Assembly (NCBI RefSeq): GCF_039851965.1
Contig: NZ_CP156674.1
Location: forward strand, 1,798,001-1,862,000
Reading direction: 5' to 3'
Length of the DNA stretch: 64,000 nt
Source: Pseudalkalibacillus hwajinpoensis
Lineage (GTDB): Bacteria > Bacillota > Bacilli > Bacillales > Guptibacillaceae
This document shows, in pieces, positions 7,795-14,785 of this stretch. Made by a program: the position numbers and the translations under genes. The notes under the pieces were generated by a model. It worked only from the letters and a program-made list of their open reading frames with translations, was not told the DNA's origin and ran no database searches. How positions within the stretch are numbered: position 1 is the first letter of the stretch; every line of letters begins with the position of its first letter.

Positions 7795-8823
7795 ATGAGT
7801 AAACAAAGACAAATTCATCTCGCAAAACGTCCGGAGGGCATGCCTTCAATGGAACATTTCAATTTCGTTGAAGCTGAAATTCCTTCACCTGGGAAAGGTG
7901 AAGTACTACTTCGCACACTTTATTTATCGGTAGACCCTTATATGAGAGGTCGTATGAGAGATGCAAAATCTTACGTTGCACCTTTTCAGGTCAATGAACC
8001 TCTTAATGGTGGCGTTATTGCAGAGGTCACCGAGTCGAATTCTTCTAAATTCAGTCAGGGTGATATCGTGATTGGGCACCTTAGCTGGCAGGAATACTCT
8101 GTAGCGAAGGAAAAGCATCTTCGTAAAATTGACCCAAGCGTAGCCCCAATTTCATCTCACCTAGGGATTCTTGGAATGCCAGGTCAAACAGCGTATTTTG
8201 GTTTACTTGATATTGGTCAACCAAAAGAAGGCGAAACCGTTGTTGTTTCCGGCGCAGCTGGTGCAGTAGGGTCCGTTGTAGGTCAAATTGCAAAAATCAA
8301 AGGATGCAGAGTAGTCGGAATTGCAGGTTCAGATGACAAGATCGACTATATTAAAAATGAACTTGGTTTCGATGAAGGGATTAACTACAAAACACAGGAC
8401 GTATATAAGGCACTAAAAGATGCTTGTCCAGATGGCATTGATGTTTATTACGAAAACGTTGGTGGAGAAATTGGCGATGCGGCCATTAGTTTACTAAACA
8501 AGTTTGCTCGTATCCCTGTGTGTGGTGCTATTTCTTCATATAACAAAAAAGAAGCTGATCTTGGACCACGTGTTCAAACGAAGCTTATTCAATCCAGTGC
8601 CCTTATGAAAGGCTTTGTTGTAGGCGATTATTCAGATCGTTTACATGAAGGTGCTGCCGAACTCGGCAAATGGCTTCAGGAAGGCAAGTTAAAATACGAG
8701 GAAACAATTGTAGAAGGTTTCGAAAATATTCCTGACGCTTTCCTCGGTCTTTTTGAAGGTACTAACCTTGGGAAACAGCTTGTTAAAGTTGCTGATCCTG
8801 AATACGCCACGCTAAACAGTTAA
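7795..8823 (+). CDS. yfmJ: MDR-family NADP-dependent alkenal/one oxidoreductase
   Basis: A 342-residue zinc-free medium-chain dehydrogenase/reductase of the leukotriene-B4 dehydrogenase / 2-alkenal reductase group. It opens with RPEGMPSMEHFNFVE and contains LLRTLYLSVDPYMRGRM, typical of this group. The NADPH-binding motif is VVVSGAAGAVGSVVGQIAK, and GIDVYYENVGGEI is the second conserved block. Such enzymes reduce the C=C bond of alpha,beta-unsaturated aldehydes and ketones. GGAGGG precedes the ATG. It is a single gene with its own terminator. Confidence 0.88.
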   Translation: MSKQRQIHLAKRPEGMPSMEHFNFVEAEIPSPGKGEVLLRTLYLSVDPYMRGRMRDAKSYVAPFQVNEPLNGGVIAEVTESNSSKFSQGDIVIGHLSWQEYSVAKEKHLRKIDPSVAPISSHLGILGMPGQTAYFGLLDIGQPKEGETVVVSGAAGAVGSVVGQIAKIKGCRVVGIAGSDDKIDYIKNELGFDEGINYKTQDVYKALKDACPDGIDVYYENVGGEIGDAAISLLNKFARIPVCGAISSYNKKEADLGPRVQTKLIQSSALMKGFVVGDYSDRLHEGAAELGKWLQEGKLKYEETIVEGFENIPDAFLGLFEGTNLGKQLVKVADPEYATLNS

Positions 8824-8827
8824 TACT

Positions 8828-8860
8828 AAACACCCGCTCAATTCATAGAGCGGGTGTTTC
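8828..8860 (+). terminator. terminator of yfmJ
   Basis: AAACACCCGCTC, short loop, GAGCGGGTGTTT then TCTAT. The stem is perfectly paired over about 12 bases. Confidence 0.85.
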
Positions 8861-8886
8861 TATATCTTCTATTTGTTATATCCTAA

Positions 8887-9107
8887 TTTAAGAAAACATT
8901 TCTTCTACTAATCATTGCAACCATTCTTGCACTGTTCTTCTTGAAAAGTGAGAATAATTGGGTCTACCCACTCATCTTTGTCTCGGCCTTTATTGGGATT
9001 GGTGTGAAAAACCAGAATGGAGATGTCCCTTTAGTTGTTTACTCTTCTTATATACTCGCAGCTCTGATTTTTATCATTACCCTCATATATGAAACAGGTA
9101 ACCCATT
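8887..9107 (+). pseudogene. membrane-protein remnant without a start codon
   Basis: An open frame encodes FLLLIIATILALFFLK, SENNWVYPLIFVSAFIGIGVK and YSSYILAALIFIITLIY, which look like three membrane helices. It begins right after an in-frame TAA at 8884. It has no ATG, and the only TTG (8941) lies inside the first helix without a ribosome-binding site. The frame runs on into the terminator stem at 9108. The probable reading is the tail of a small membrane-protein gene whose 5' end is lost. The family is not recognised. Confidence 0.4.
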
Positions 9108-9144
9108 ACAAAGCCCCTTCTCCAACTGGGAAAAGGGGCTTTGT
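9108..9144. terminator. bidirectional terminator near yitT end
   Basis: ACAAAGCCCCTT...AAGGGGCTTTGT, 12-bp arms around a 13-base loop, just downstream of the stop of the minus-strand YitT gene. Confidence 0.75.
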
Positions 9145-9148
9145 TCTA

Positions 9149-9997
9149 TTATGCAAGTGACTTAAAATCCTGACCGAGAATTTCCTTCATACTGTGAACA
9201 GTGATAAAGGCTTTTTGATCAACAACACCAACATGTTTTTTCAATTTAAGAAGATCTTTTCTACCGAGAATAGTAGTGATTACTTCCTTTTCGTCTGAAG
9301 TGAATGCGCCTCGGGCAGTATGAATCGTTGCACCCTTGCCGATTTCCTCAACGATAAATGTGCGAATCATTTCGCTCTCTTTGCTAATAATGACGATCTC
9401 TTTCTTCGCCTCGAAACTCTGAAGCGTATAATCGATCACTAAACCATTTAAAATAACGCCGAAGATGGCATACATACCGATTTCTGGTCCGAACAGGGCC
9501 ACTGAAAATAAAGCAATCGAAATATCAGATATAAGAACGGCTTTACCAACTTCCATTGAAAAGTATTTGTTAAGGATCATCGCAATAATATCAGTACCTC
9601 CAGTAGAGGCTTTCTGATGGAAGACAAGACCCATACCCGCCGCTGCGATACACTGTCCGATGATCAATTGGATCAAAATATCCTGGCTGAATGGCTCTGT
9701 CACCGGGATAAAACGCTCAAATGCCCAAACTGCAAGAGATAAAGCAAAACTTGCATAGATGGTTTTAACACCGAATTTAGGACCGAGAAAAAGAATTCCA
9801 ACTAACAAAAGTACTGCGTTCAAAATAATCATAAACATTCCGACTGACATGTCCGGGACTAGATGGTTCATCAAAATCGACAAACCACTGACTCCCCCGG
9901 TTGCAAGGTTATTAGGAGATAGGAAAAAATGAACATGGGTGGCAACTCCGAGCGCCCCCAGCGTAATTAGCAGATAAGTTTTGATGTGATGAAGCAT
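9149..9997 (-). CDS. YitT family membrane protein (DUF161 + DUF2179)
   Basis: A 282-residue protein. Residues 1-200 form five or six membrane helices with the conserved blocks ALGVATHVHFFLSPNNLATGGVSGLSI and KASTGGTDIIAMILNKYF. The cytoplasmic C-terminal DUF2179 domain (VIISKESEMIRTFIVEEIGKGATI...GRKDLLKLKKHV) has a small ligand-binding fold. This is the YitT/YpjC/YvjA group of Bacillus; its transport substrate is unknown. GGGAGG lies upstream of the ATG. A 9-bp inverted repeat (10142-10171) sits about 150 bases upstream. Confidence 0.85.
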   Translation of the reverse strand: MLHHIKTYLLITLGALGVATHVHFFLSPNNLATGGVSGLSILMNHLVPDMSVGMFMIILNAVLLLVGILFLGPKFGVKTIYASFALSLAVWAFERFIPVTEPFSQDILIQLIIGQCIAAAGMGLVFHQKASTGGTDIIAMILNKYFSMEVGKAVLISDISIALFSVALFGPEIGMYAIFGVILNGLVIDYTLQSFEAKKEIVIISKESEMIRTFIVEEIGKGATIHTARGAFTSDEKEVITTILGRKDLLKLKKHVGVVDQKAFITVHSMKEILGQDFKSLA

Positions 9998-10141
9998 CTA
10001 TTATCCCTCCCGTTGTTTTGTTTTCGTTTCATAAGCACAATCGGGATTATAATAGGGATTTAGAGCTTTGTAAACAACCTAAACCTAAGATTTTATAATG
10101 AAGCGGTTTCACTCTAAAAACAGGCAATAAGAACTATGAGT

Positions 10142-10171
10142 TTTGTGTATTTCGACACGAATATACACAAA
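10142..10171. repeat. inverted repeat upstream of yitT
   Basis: TTTGTGTAT, 12 bases, then ATACACAAA. It could be an operator for the yitT promoter, but no regulator is suggested by position. Confidence 0.4.
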
Positions 10172-10235
10172 CATTCCAAATATTCCGTTCCAGAAACGTT
10201 TGCAAATCAATAGTTTTTCACCCATTGATCATTTA

Positions 10236-10272
10236 ATAAAAAAACACAGGAACACTTACTTGACCCTGTGCA
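10236..10272 (-). terminator. terminator of the lia operon
   Basis: On the minus strand CACAGG...CCTGTG followed by TTTTTTTATT, just after the liaR stop. Confidence 0.7.
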
Positions 10273-10281
10273 AACTCTAGT

Positions 10282-10914
10282 TTATTTCACCAGTGCATGT
10301 TTAAAAGCATAAATCACTGCCTGTGTACGATCGTGTACTTCAAGCTTACTGAGAATGTTACTAACATGCACCTTCACCGTTTTAAGAGCAATAAACAGTT
10401 CATCCGCTATGGCCTGGTTCGTTTTCCCCTGTGCCATCAGCAAGAGTATCTCCATTTCCCTTTCTGTCAGTTCCTCATGCGCAGGAGTATTTGCACGACT
10501 CCGCATACGTGACATCATCTTGCCCGTTACTTCTGGCTCTAAAACAGATTCACCATGATACGTTTTTCGAACAGCATTCGCAATTTCGACTGCTTTAGAG
10601 GTTTTAAGCATATAACTAGTCGCACCAGCTTCTAACGCCGGATATACTTTCTCATCGTCGAGAAAGCTTGTTACGATTATAATCTTCGCCTCAGGCCACT
10701 TTTCGATAATATCTTTCGTTGCTTCAATGCCGTCCATTTCTTCCATAACTAAATCCATTAAAATGATGTCAGGCCGAAGAGAAAGGGCAAGCTCTACTCC
10801 CCTTCTCCCATTATCAGCTTCCCCAACTACTTCAATATCAGGTTGAGTCGATAAGTAGGAAGATACTCCAATTCGCACCATCTCATGATCATCGACAAAT
10901 AATACGTTAATCAT
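10282..10914 (-). CDS. liaR: LiaR-type NarL-family response regulator
   Basis: A 210-residue response regulator. The receiver domain has the acidic pair D8-D9 and the phosphorylation site D54 (IILMDLVM), with K in YMLKTS. The C-terminal LuxR/NarL helix-turn-helix is ELTEREMEILLLMAQGKTNQAIADELFIALKTVKVHVSNIL. The ATG at 10914 lies inside the end of liaS and is preceded by a G-rich ribosome-binding site, so translation is probably coupled. By family it binds the liaI promoter when phosphorylated by LiaS under cell-wall stress (lipid II-binding antibiotics). Confidence 0.92.
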   Translation of the reverse strand: MINVLFVDDHEMVRIGVSSYLSTQPDIEVVGEADNGRRGVELALSLRPDIILMDLVMEEMDGIEATKDIIEKWPEAKIIIVTSFLDDEKVYPALEAGATSYMLKTSKAVEIANAVRKTYHGESVLEPEVTGKMMSRMRSRANTPAHEELTEREMEILLLMAQGKTNQAIADELFIALKTVKVHVSNILSKLEVHDRTQAVIYAFKHALVK

Positions 10915-11938
10915 TCCGTTCCCCCCCAACCAGTGGTACACTCACTTCCAACCTTGTACCTTTTTGTGGAAGGCTTACTAATTTAAGCGCTCCCCCAATT
11001 TCAAGTGCTCGTTCGTGCATGTTTTGAAGGCCATATGACGCAGTTTTATGCTCATCCATTTTAAAACCAACGCCGTTATCGACAATACGCAAAATAATCC
11101 GTTCCTCTCTATGAATTAGAAGAACATCAAGTGTGGTCGCTTTAGCATGTCTGAGAGTGTTCGAAACTGATTCCTGTAAAATGCGAAAAAGATGGTCTTC
11201 TACCCCTTTATCAAGTTCAATCGATTCGAGCTTCCATTTCACTTCAATCGGTACCTTTTGAGATAATTCGTTTAATAGCTCCTTAATTCCTTCTTCAAGT
11301 GACTTTCCTTTGAGCGCAGCTGGCCTTAGATGAAGGAGAAGCGCACGCATTTCTAACTGTGATTGGTGAATTGTTTCTTCCACCATCTTTAGGTGCTTTG
11401 TTTCCCTGTCATCCTGTGATTCGCGGGTTTCGGTTATGGCACTCATCAGCATTGACGCTGCAAACAACTGCTGACTGACTGAATCATGTAGCTCCCGAGC
11501 GAGCCGGTTTCTTTCTTCAGAGACGACCTGCTGGACACGCTTCTCATGATCCTCTGCCTTTTCATTCGCCAACTTCTGTGCAAGCCTAACCTGCTCATTG
11601 ATGCGATGCTGAAGTTTGCCAACCTGAAGAAAGATCCCCTCAAGACTTGGACCGCTTTTATTATGTATCGGCCTCCCTTTATCAAGCTCCTCAAGTGTAT
11701 CTGCAACGAATTGAAGCTCTTTTCTTGAATAGATACCTGAAAGAAAGCCCACTAGCATTCCAATCATTATCGTCACAATAGGAACAATGAAGCCAAAAGG
11801 CAAGTCCATTAACTCCTTATTAAATAGGAGAGCAAGGGTAGCTGGAGGAAAAACAGTGAAATAGACGATTGAAAAAAATAGAAGCAGGATGAGAGATAAT
11901 GAGGCACCAACAAACATATGACGCTGAATCACATTCAT
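10907..11938 (-). CDS. liaS: LiaS-type sensor histidine kinase
   Basis: A 343-residue membrane kinase. Two N-terminal membrane segments (residues 9-30 and 47-69) flank a very short extracytoplasmic loop, the intramembrane-sensing design of LiaS/VraS. The HisKA_3 box is ERNRLARELHDSVSQQLFA with the phospho-acceptor H151. The HATPase domain contains LQESVSNTLRHAKAT and IVDNGVGF. Its ATG overlaps the stop of liaF (ATGA) and its 3' end overlaps liaR. In known systems LiaF keeps it off until envelope stress. Confidence 0.93.
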   Translation of the reverse strand: MNVIQRHMFVGASLSLILLLFFSIVYFTVFPPATLALLFNKELMDLPFGFIVPIVTIMIGMLVGFLSGIYSRKELQFVADTLEELDKGRPIHNKSGPSLEGIFLQVGKLQHRINEQVRLAQKLANEKAEDHEKRVQQVVSEERNRLARELHDSVSQQLFAASMLMSAITETRESQDDRETKHLKMVEETIHQSQLEMRALLLHLRPAALKGKSLEEGIKELLNELSQKVPIEVKWKLESIELDKGVEDHLFRILQESVSNTLRHAKATTLDVLLIHREERIILRIVDNGVGFKMDEHKTASYGLQNMHERALEIGGALKLVSLPQKGTRLEVSVPLVGGERND

Positions 11939-12660
11939 ATCCGCTTCACCTCAATATCACCTGCAAACATTGATGTGACAAGCTTCACCTTTTCAGATGC
12001 TTCCTCATACCCCTTCGTTTTATATGAAAGCACCTGGTTAAAAACCCTTGGTTCTTCATGGTGAAAAAGAGATGCCGAGCCTACCATAGCTGAATGATGA
12101 ATACTCACCTCAAGTTCATAAGGAACAAGAATCTGAACATTCCCTACAACGTTTCGTATCATAATAACCGACTCTCCTTTTGGGAGAACGGTATAACTTA
12201 AATCAATGATTGTTTCACCAAAACCAGTCTGGATGTTAACATCGTCCCACTCATAAACATGATCATGCGTTTTCTGACGTCCTGACCATTTATTTTGAAA
12301 AAGAGGTTCCTGCTTGAGAATTCCTTCCTCTTTTTCAACCGGCTGTTCTAACACTGGCCTGATTTTCTTAGGCTTCTGTTTGGACTGATAAAACTGGAAG
12401 CCTAGGTAAATGAGAAGAACAAGAAGAAAGAACTTCACTACAACCATATTCATGATGGTGGTTAGAAAGAAGAATAGTCCAATGCCGATAAACACCTTAC
12501 CAGATGTCTTCGGTAGTCGCTTTCTCCCCATATATATAAATAGCGCGGCTATAACAAATAAGAATAGAAGGCCGCCGTTTAAGGATATTTCAAGTAAAAG
12601 GAGAATAACTCCAACAATCAGGAGTCCATTCACGGTATCAATATTTCGACCCTTCCACAC
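11935..12660 (-). CDS. liaF: LiaF-type inhibitor of LiaS
   Basis: A protein of about 241 residues with four N-terminal hydrophobic segments. A cytoplasmic beta-rich C-terminal domain (DVNIQTGFGETIIDLSYTVLPKGESVIMIRNVVGNVQILVPYELEVSIHHSAMVG) is the LiaF/DUF2154 signature. It is the negative regulator of the LiaRS pair. The GTG at 12660 is favoured because GGAGGG lies six bases before it; the ATG at 12678 has no ribosome-binding site. The liaG gene of B. subtilis is absent here. Confidence 0.9.
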   Translation of the reverse strand: MWKGRNIDTVNGLLIVGVILLLLEISLNGGLLFLFVIAALFIYMGRKRLPKTSGKVFIGIGLFFFLTTIMNMVVVKFFLLVLLIYLGFQFYQSKQKPKKIRPVLEQPVEKEEGILKQEPLFQNKWSGRQKTHDHVYEWDDVNIQTGFGETIIDLSYTVLPKGESVIMIRNVVGNVQILVPYELEVSIHHSAMVGSASLFHHEEPRVFNQVLSYKTKGYEEASEKVKLVTSMFAGDIEVKRI

Positions 12661-12712
12661 AGGCGTCCCTCCATCCATGTCATTTAATGATGACGCTAAG
12701 TTATTATCACGT

Positions 12713-12737
12713 GTAAAAAAGGCACTGACTGTGCCTC
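12713..12737 (-). terminator. intra-operon terminator between liaH and liaF
   Basis: On the minus strand GGCAC, AGTCA loop, GTGCC then TTTTTT. A partial terminator here would let liaIH be induced far above liaFSR, as is known for B. subtilis. Confidence 0.8.
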
Positions 12738-12758
12738 TTATAGAATACCACTATTTCT

Positions 12759-13403
12759 TTAAGTACTTGAATGACTTTCCTGTTTTTCCACACCTTTTTC
12801 TAGTGCTACAAATCTTGCATCGATGCTGGACATATAGTAATCCCTGTTGACCTTTTTTTCTAACTGATCGATATAACTTTCCATCTCATCGAAACGATTA
12901 AATGGTTGGTTTGGACTGCTATTTTCCAGAACAAGATCCATTTTATGATGGGCCCGTACACTGTTTTCTTTACCCATCAGCTCCATGCGCTTAATCGACA
13001 TATCCTTGAGCTTGTGCTTCATTTTCTCATATTTTTGTTCAAGTCTTTTAAGCTCTATTCCCGCTTCATCCATTACCTGGGAAAGTCGATCTGCGCGCTC
13101 TTCGAATTGTAACTGTTCCTGCTTAGCAAATTCGTATAGATCCATTTCAGCAGCTTCATTAGCCAGTTCTGCTTGTCCAGCTCGCTTCTCAGCATACTTT
13201 CTAGCCTTCTCAAGCTCTCTTCTAAACTCTCCCTGAAGCGTTGCCTGGCGCTCGACTAGCTTTCGAGCTTTCTCCACTTCCTTTTCACATTGCCTTAGAT
13301 AGTGATTCAAAAGGGATATAGGATTTTTCTGCTCCTTATGATCAAGCATACTGTGAAAATCTGCTTCAATTGTATCCTTAATGCGATTAAGTAAATTTGC
13401 CAT
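12759..13403 (-). CDS. liaH: LiaH, PspA/IM30-family phage-shock protein
   Basis: A 214-residue coiled-coil protein of the PspA/IM30/Vipp1 family. It opens ANLLNRIKDTIEADFHSMLDHKEQKNPISLLNHYLRQCEKEVEKA and is followed by charged heptads with many Glu/Lys/Arg through to residue 190. It forms large membrane-associated oligomers that protect the envelope. The ATG at 13403 follows AAGGGAGAG. It lies directly downstream of liaI and is the main effector of the Lia response. Confidence 0.93.
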   Translation of the reverse strand: MANLLNRIKDTIEADFHSMLDHKEQKNPISLLNHYLRQCEKEVEKARKLVERQATLQGEFRRELEKARKYAEKRAGQAELANEAAEMDLYEFAKQEQLQFEERADRLSQVMDEAGIELKRLEQKYEKMKHKLKDMSIKRMELMGKENSVRAHHKMDLVLENSSPNQPFNRFDEMESYIDQLEKKVNRDYYMSSIDARFVALEKGVEKQESHSST

Positions 13404-13430
13404 GCTTCTCTCTCCCTTATTCATTATTAT

Positions 13431-13775
13431 TTAGCTGCGTTTTAATTCGTTCCATTGCTTCTCGAAGTTCGTAAACGGATCGTTCGCTTGCTTGTCTTCA
13501 CCTGTTGCATTCCACTTTTTATACACAACATAGAGAACATAAATCGCTACGATTCCTAGAATAGCCGGCACATTAGCTACTGTTATACTTAAACCGACGA
13601 ATCCAACGATTCCCCAGATGACTTTGCCTGCTGTTGAATCAGTTTTAATAAACTGCTTAACCGCCACATATAGGATCCCAAGACTGATTGCCATACCTAC
13701 TAACGAACCGAGATTCGAAAGTAGAACAATAGCAGCAATCACGCCCAGTATCAGTAAGCTTGCTTTCTTCACCAT
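13431..13775 (-). CDS. liaI: LiaI-like small membrane protein
   Basis: A 114-residue protein with three or four hydrophobic segments (LLILGVIAAIVLLSNLGSLVGMAIS, VIWGIVGFVGLSITVANVPAILGIVAIYVLYVVYKKW) and a charged C-terminal tail. Its position immediately upstream of liaH and its size fit LiaI, the membrane anchor that recruits LiaH. AAAGGAGG precedes the ATG. It is the first gene of the liaIHFSR operon. It is somewhat longer at the C-terminus than I expect for LiaI. Confidence 0.82.
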   Translation of the reverse strand: MVKKASLLILGVIAAIVLLSNLGSLVGMAISLGILYVAVKQFIKTDSTAGKVIWGIVGFVGLSITVANVPAILGIVAIYVLYVVYKKWNATGEDKQANDPFTNFEKQWNELKRS

Positions 13776-13844
13776 CCTCGCCTCCTTTCATACTCCCATT
13801 TTATCTCCCCCCACTATATTGCATAACGAGCCAGAGCTATATCT

Positions 13845-13870
13845 TTTAGTAGGACCAGAGGCTTAGTAAA
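13845..13870. promoter_or_regulatory. candidate LiaR operator upstream of liaI
   Basis: An imperfect inverted repeat: TTTACTAAGCC, TCT, then GGTCCTACTAAA on the minus strand. It lies about 70 bases before the liaI start, upstream of a possible -10 (TATAGT) with no good -35, as expected for an activator-dependent promoter. Assignment to LiaR rests only on position. Confidence 0.4.
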
Positions 13871-14049
13871 GATAAGGCTAATGAAAAGCAAAAGCTCCCG
13901 GTTAGACCCGGCTGGCACTGGATCCCTCAAAATTGAAAACGGTGGAGACAATAATAATGACAGGAATCCCCCACTAACTAAGCATCTTCTATCCTAACTT
14001 AGCTAATCATGGTAAAGTGTAAGCAGACACCACGGAAAGGAGCCCGGGG

Positions 14050-14229
14050 ATGGTTATTACAATTACAATAATTGTTGTTGTCATCATGACAATTGTCATT
14101 GCCGCAGCTTTTGGACTTGCTGTATCAAAAGGGTACAGTGTAAAACATACTGTTGATCCGTTGCCTGAGGAACACCGTAATGAATCGACAGAGAAAGAGG
14201 TTAAACATGAACGGACAGAATCGAAGTAA
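14050..14229 (+). CDS. YtzI-like small membrane protein (59 aa)
   Basis: One N-terminal membrane helix (VITITIIVVVIMTIVIAAAFGLAV) is followed by SKGYSVKHTVDPLPEEH and a charged tail. The motif KGYxxKHxVDP after a single helix resembles the YtzI family of small Bacillus proteins; the match is from memory and the function is unknown. AAAGGAG lies seven bases before the ATG. The last 23 bases overlap the following ywbE gene, which suggests translational coupling. Confidence 0.65.
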   Translation: MVITITIIVVVIMTIVIAAAFGLAVSKGYSVKHTVDPLPEEHRNESTEKEVKHERTESK

Positions 14230-14398
14230 TATATCACCAGGTAAAACGGTAGAAATTGTACTAAAGCAGGATCAGCGAACTGGTAAAACGACAAAGGGAA
14301 TTGTGAAAGACATTCTGACCAAGTCACCAACTCACCCGCATGGAATTAAAGTGCGTCTTGAGGATGGACAGGTTGGACGTGTAAAAACGATACTTTAA
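14207..14398 (+). CDS. ywbE: YwbE family protein (DUF2196)
   Basis: A 63-residue protein: MNGQNRSNISPGKTVEIVLKQDQRTGKTTKGIVKDILTKSPTHPHGIKVRLEDGQVGRVKTIL. This is the complete YwbE/DUF2196 family, a small SH3-like fold, with the conserved block HPHGIKVRLEDGQVGRV. The function is unknown. The ATG at 14207 has GAGG six bases upstream. It overlaps the upstream small membrane-protein gene and is followed by a 20-bp hairpin. Confidence 0.9.
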   Translation: MNGQNRSNISPGKTVEIVLKQDQRTGKTTKGIVKDILTKSPTHPHGIKVRLEDGQVGRVKTIL

Positions 14399-14446
14399 AG
14401 TTCAACTAACCATCAGAAGGGGGCTTTTCTGATGGTTAGTTGAACT
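14399..14446 (+). terminator. 20-bp hairpin after ywbE
   Basis: A perfect 20-bp inverted repeat (AGTTCAACTAACCATCAGAA and its complement) around an 8-base loop. It is followed only by AATC, so termination is likely but not textbook. Confidence 0.65.
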
Positions 14447-14540
14447 AATCGGACCCTTAGAGGCTGTTGATTCCACCTAAACTTACAGTTTCCCTTCCCT
14501 GTTAAGGTGGGATTTACTGCCTCTTATGGGTGGGACAAAG

Positions 14541-14577
14541 TGAAACACCCCGAGCATATAAGCCCGGGGTGTTTTCA
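14541..14577. terminator. terminator-like hairpin in intergenic region
   Basis: GAAACACCCCG...CGGGGTGTTTTC. It lies in the 340-base stretch between ywbE and helD and can serve either direction. Confidence 0.6.
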
Positions 14578-14630
14578 TGATTATGGTTTCAATGTTGACC
14601 AGCTATCGAGATAATGGATTGAGAAACTAC

Positions 14631-14723
14631 TTAGTGCGGAGGAAGACTCAGAACCTGTTTTTGCTCTAGAAACCGAAGCACCTTCCTCAGGTTTTGTTTC
14701 AATTTGGCGCGTGTCCCATAGCC
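14631..14723 (-). pseudogene. possible C-terminal remnant, maybe of a transposase
   Basis: An open 30-codon frame ending PPH-stop reads GYGTRAKLKQNLRKVLRFLEQ then KQVLSLPPH. It is Lys/Arg-rich and helical, resembling the C-terminal end of transposase-like proteins. It has no start, sits between two GC-rich hairpins and is adjacent to a GGGGTCAG/CTGACCCC inverted repeat of a kind often seen near insertion-sequence debris. The family is not identified. The rest of 14447-14785 shows no other coding signal. Confidence 0.3.
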
Positions 14724-14733
14724 AAGAGAAGGT

Positions 14734-14757
14734 GGGGTCAGGTTGGGGTCTGACCCC
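14734..14757 (-). terminator. GGGGTCAG hairpin downstream of helD
   Basis: GGGGTCAG, 8-base loop, CTGACCCC, about 30 bases after the helD stop. There is no clear T-run. Confidence 0.4.
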
Positions 14758-14785
14758 TCTTATAACCTATTAATAAAACGTTTAA

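Noticed and set aside
12410..12850. 146-codon frame opposite liaF/liaH
   Set aside because: It is antisense to conserved genes and crosses the lia terminator; the composition is not protein-like.
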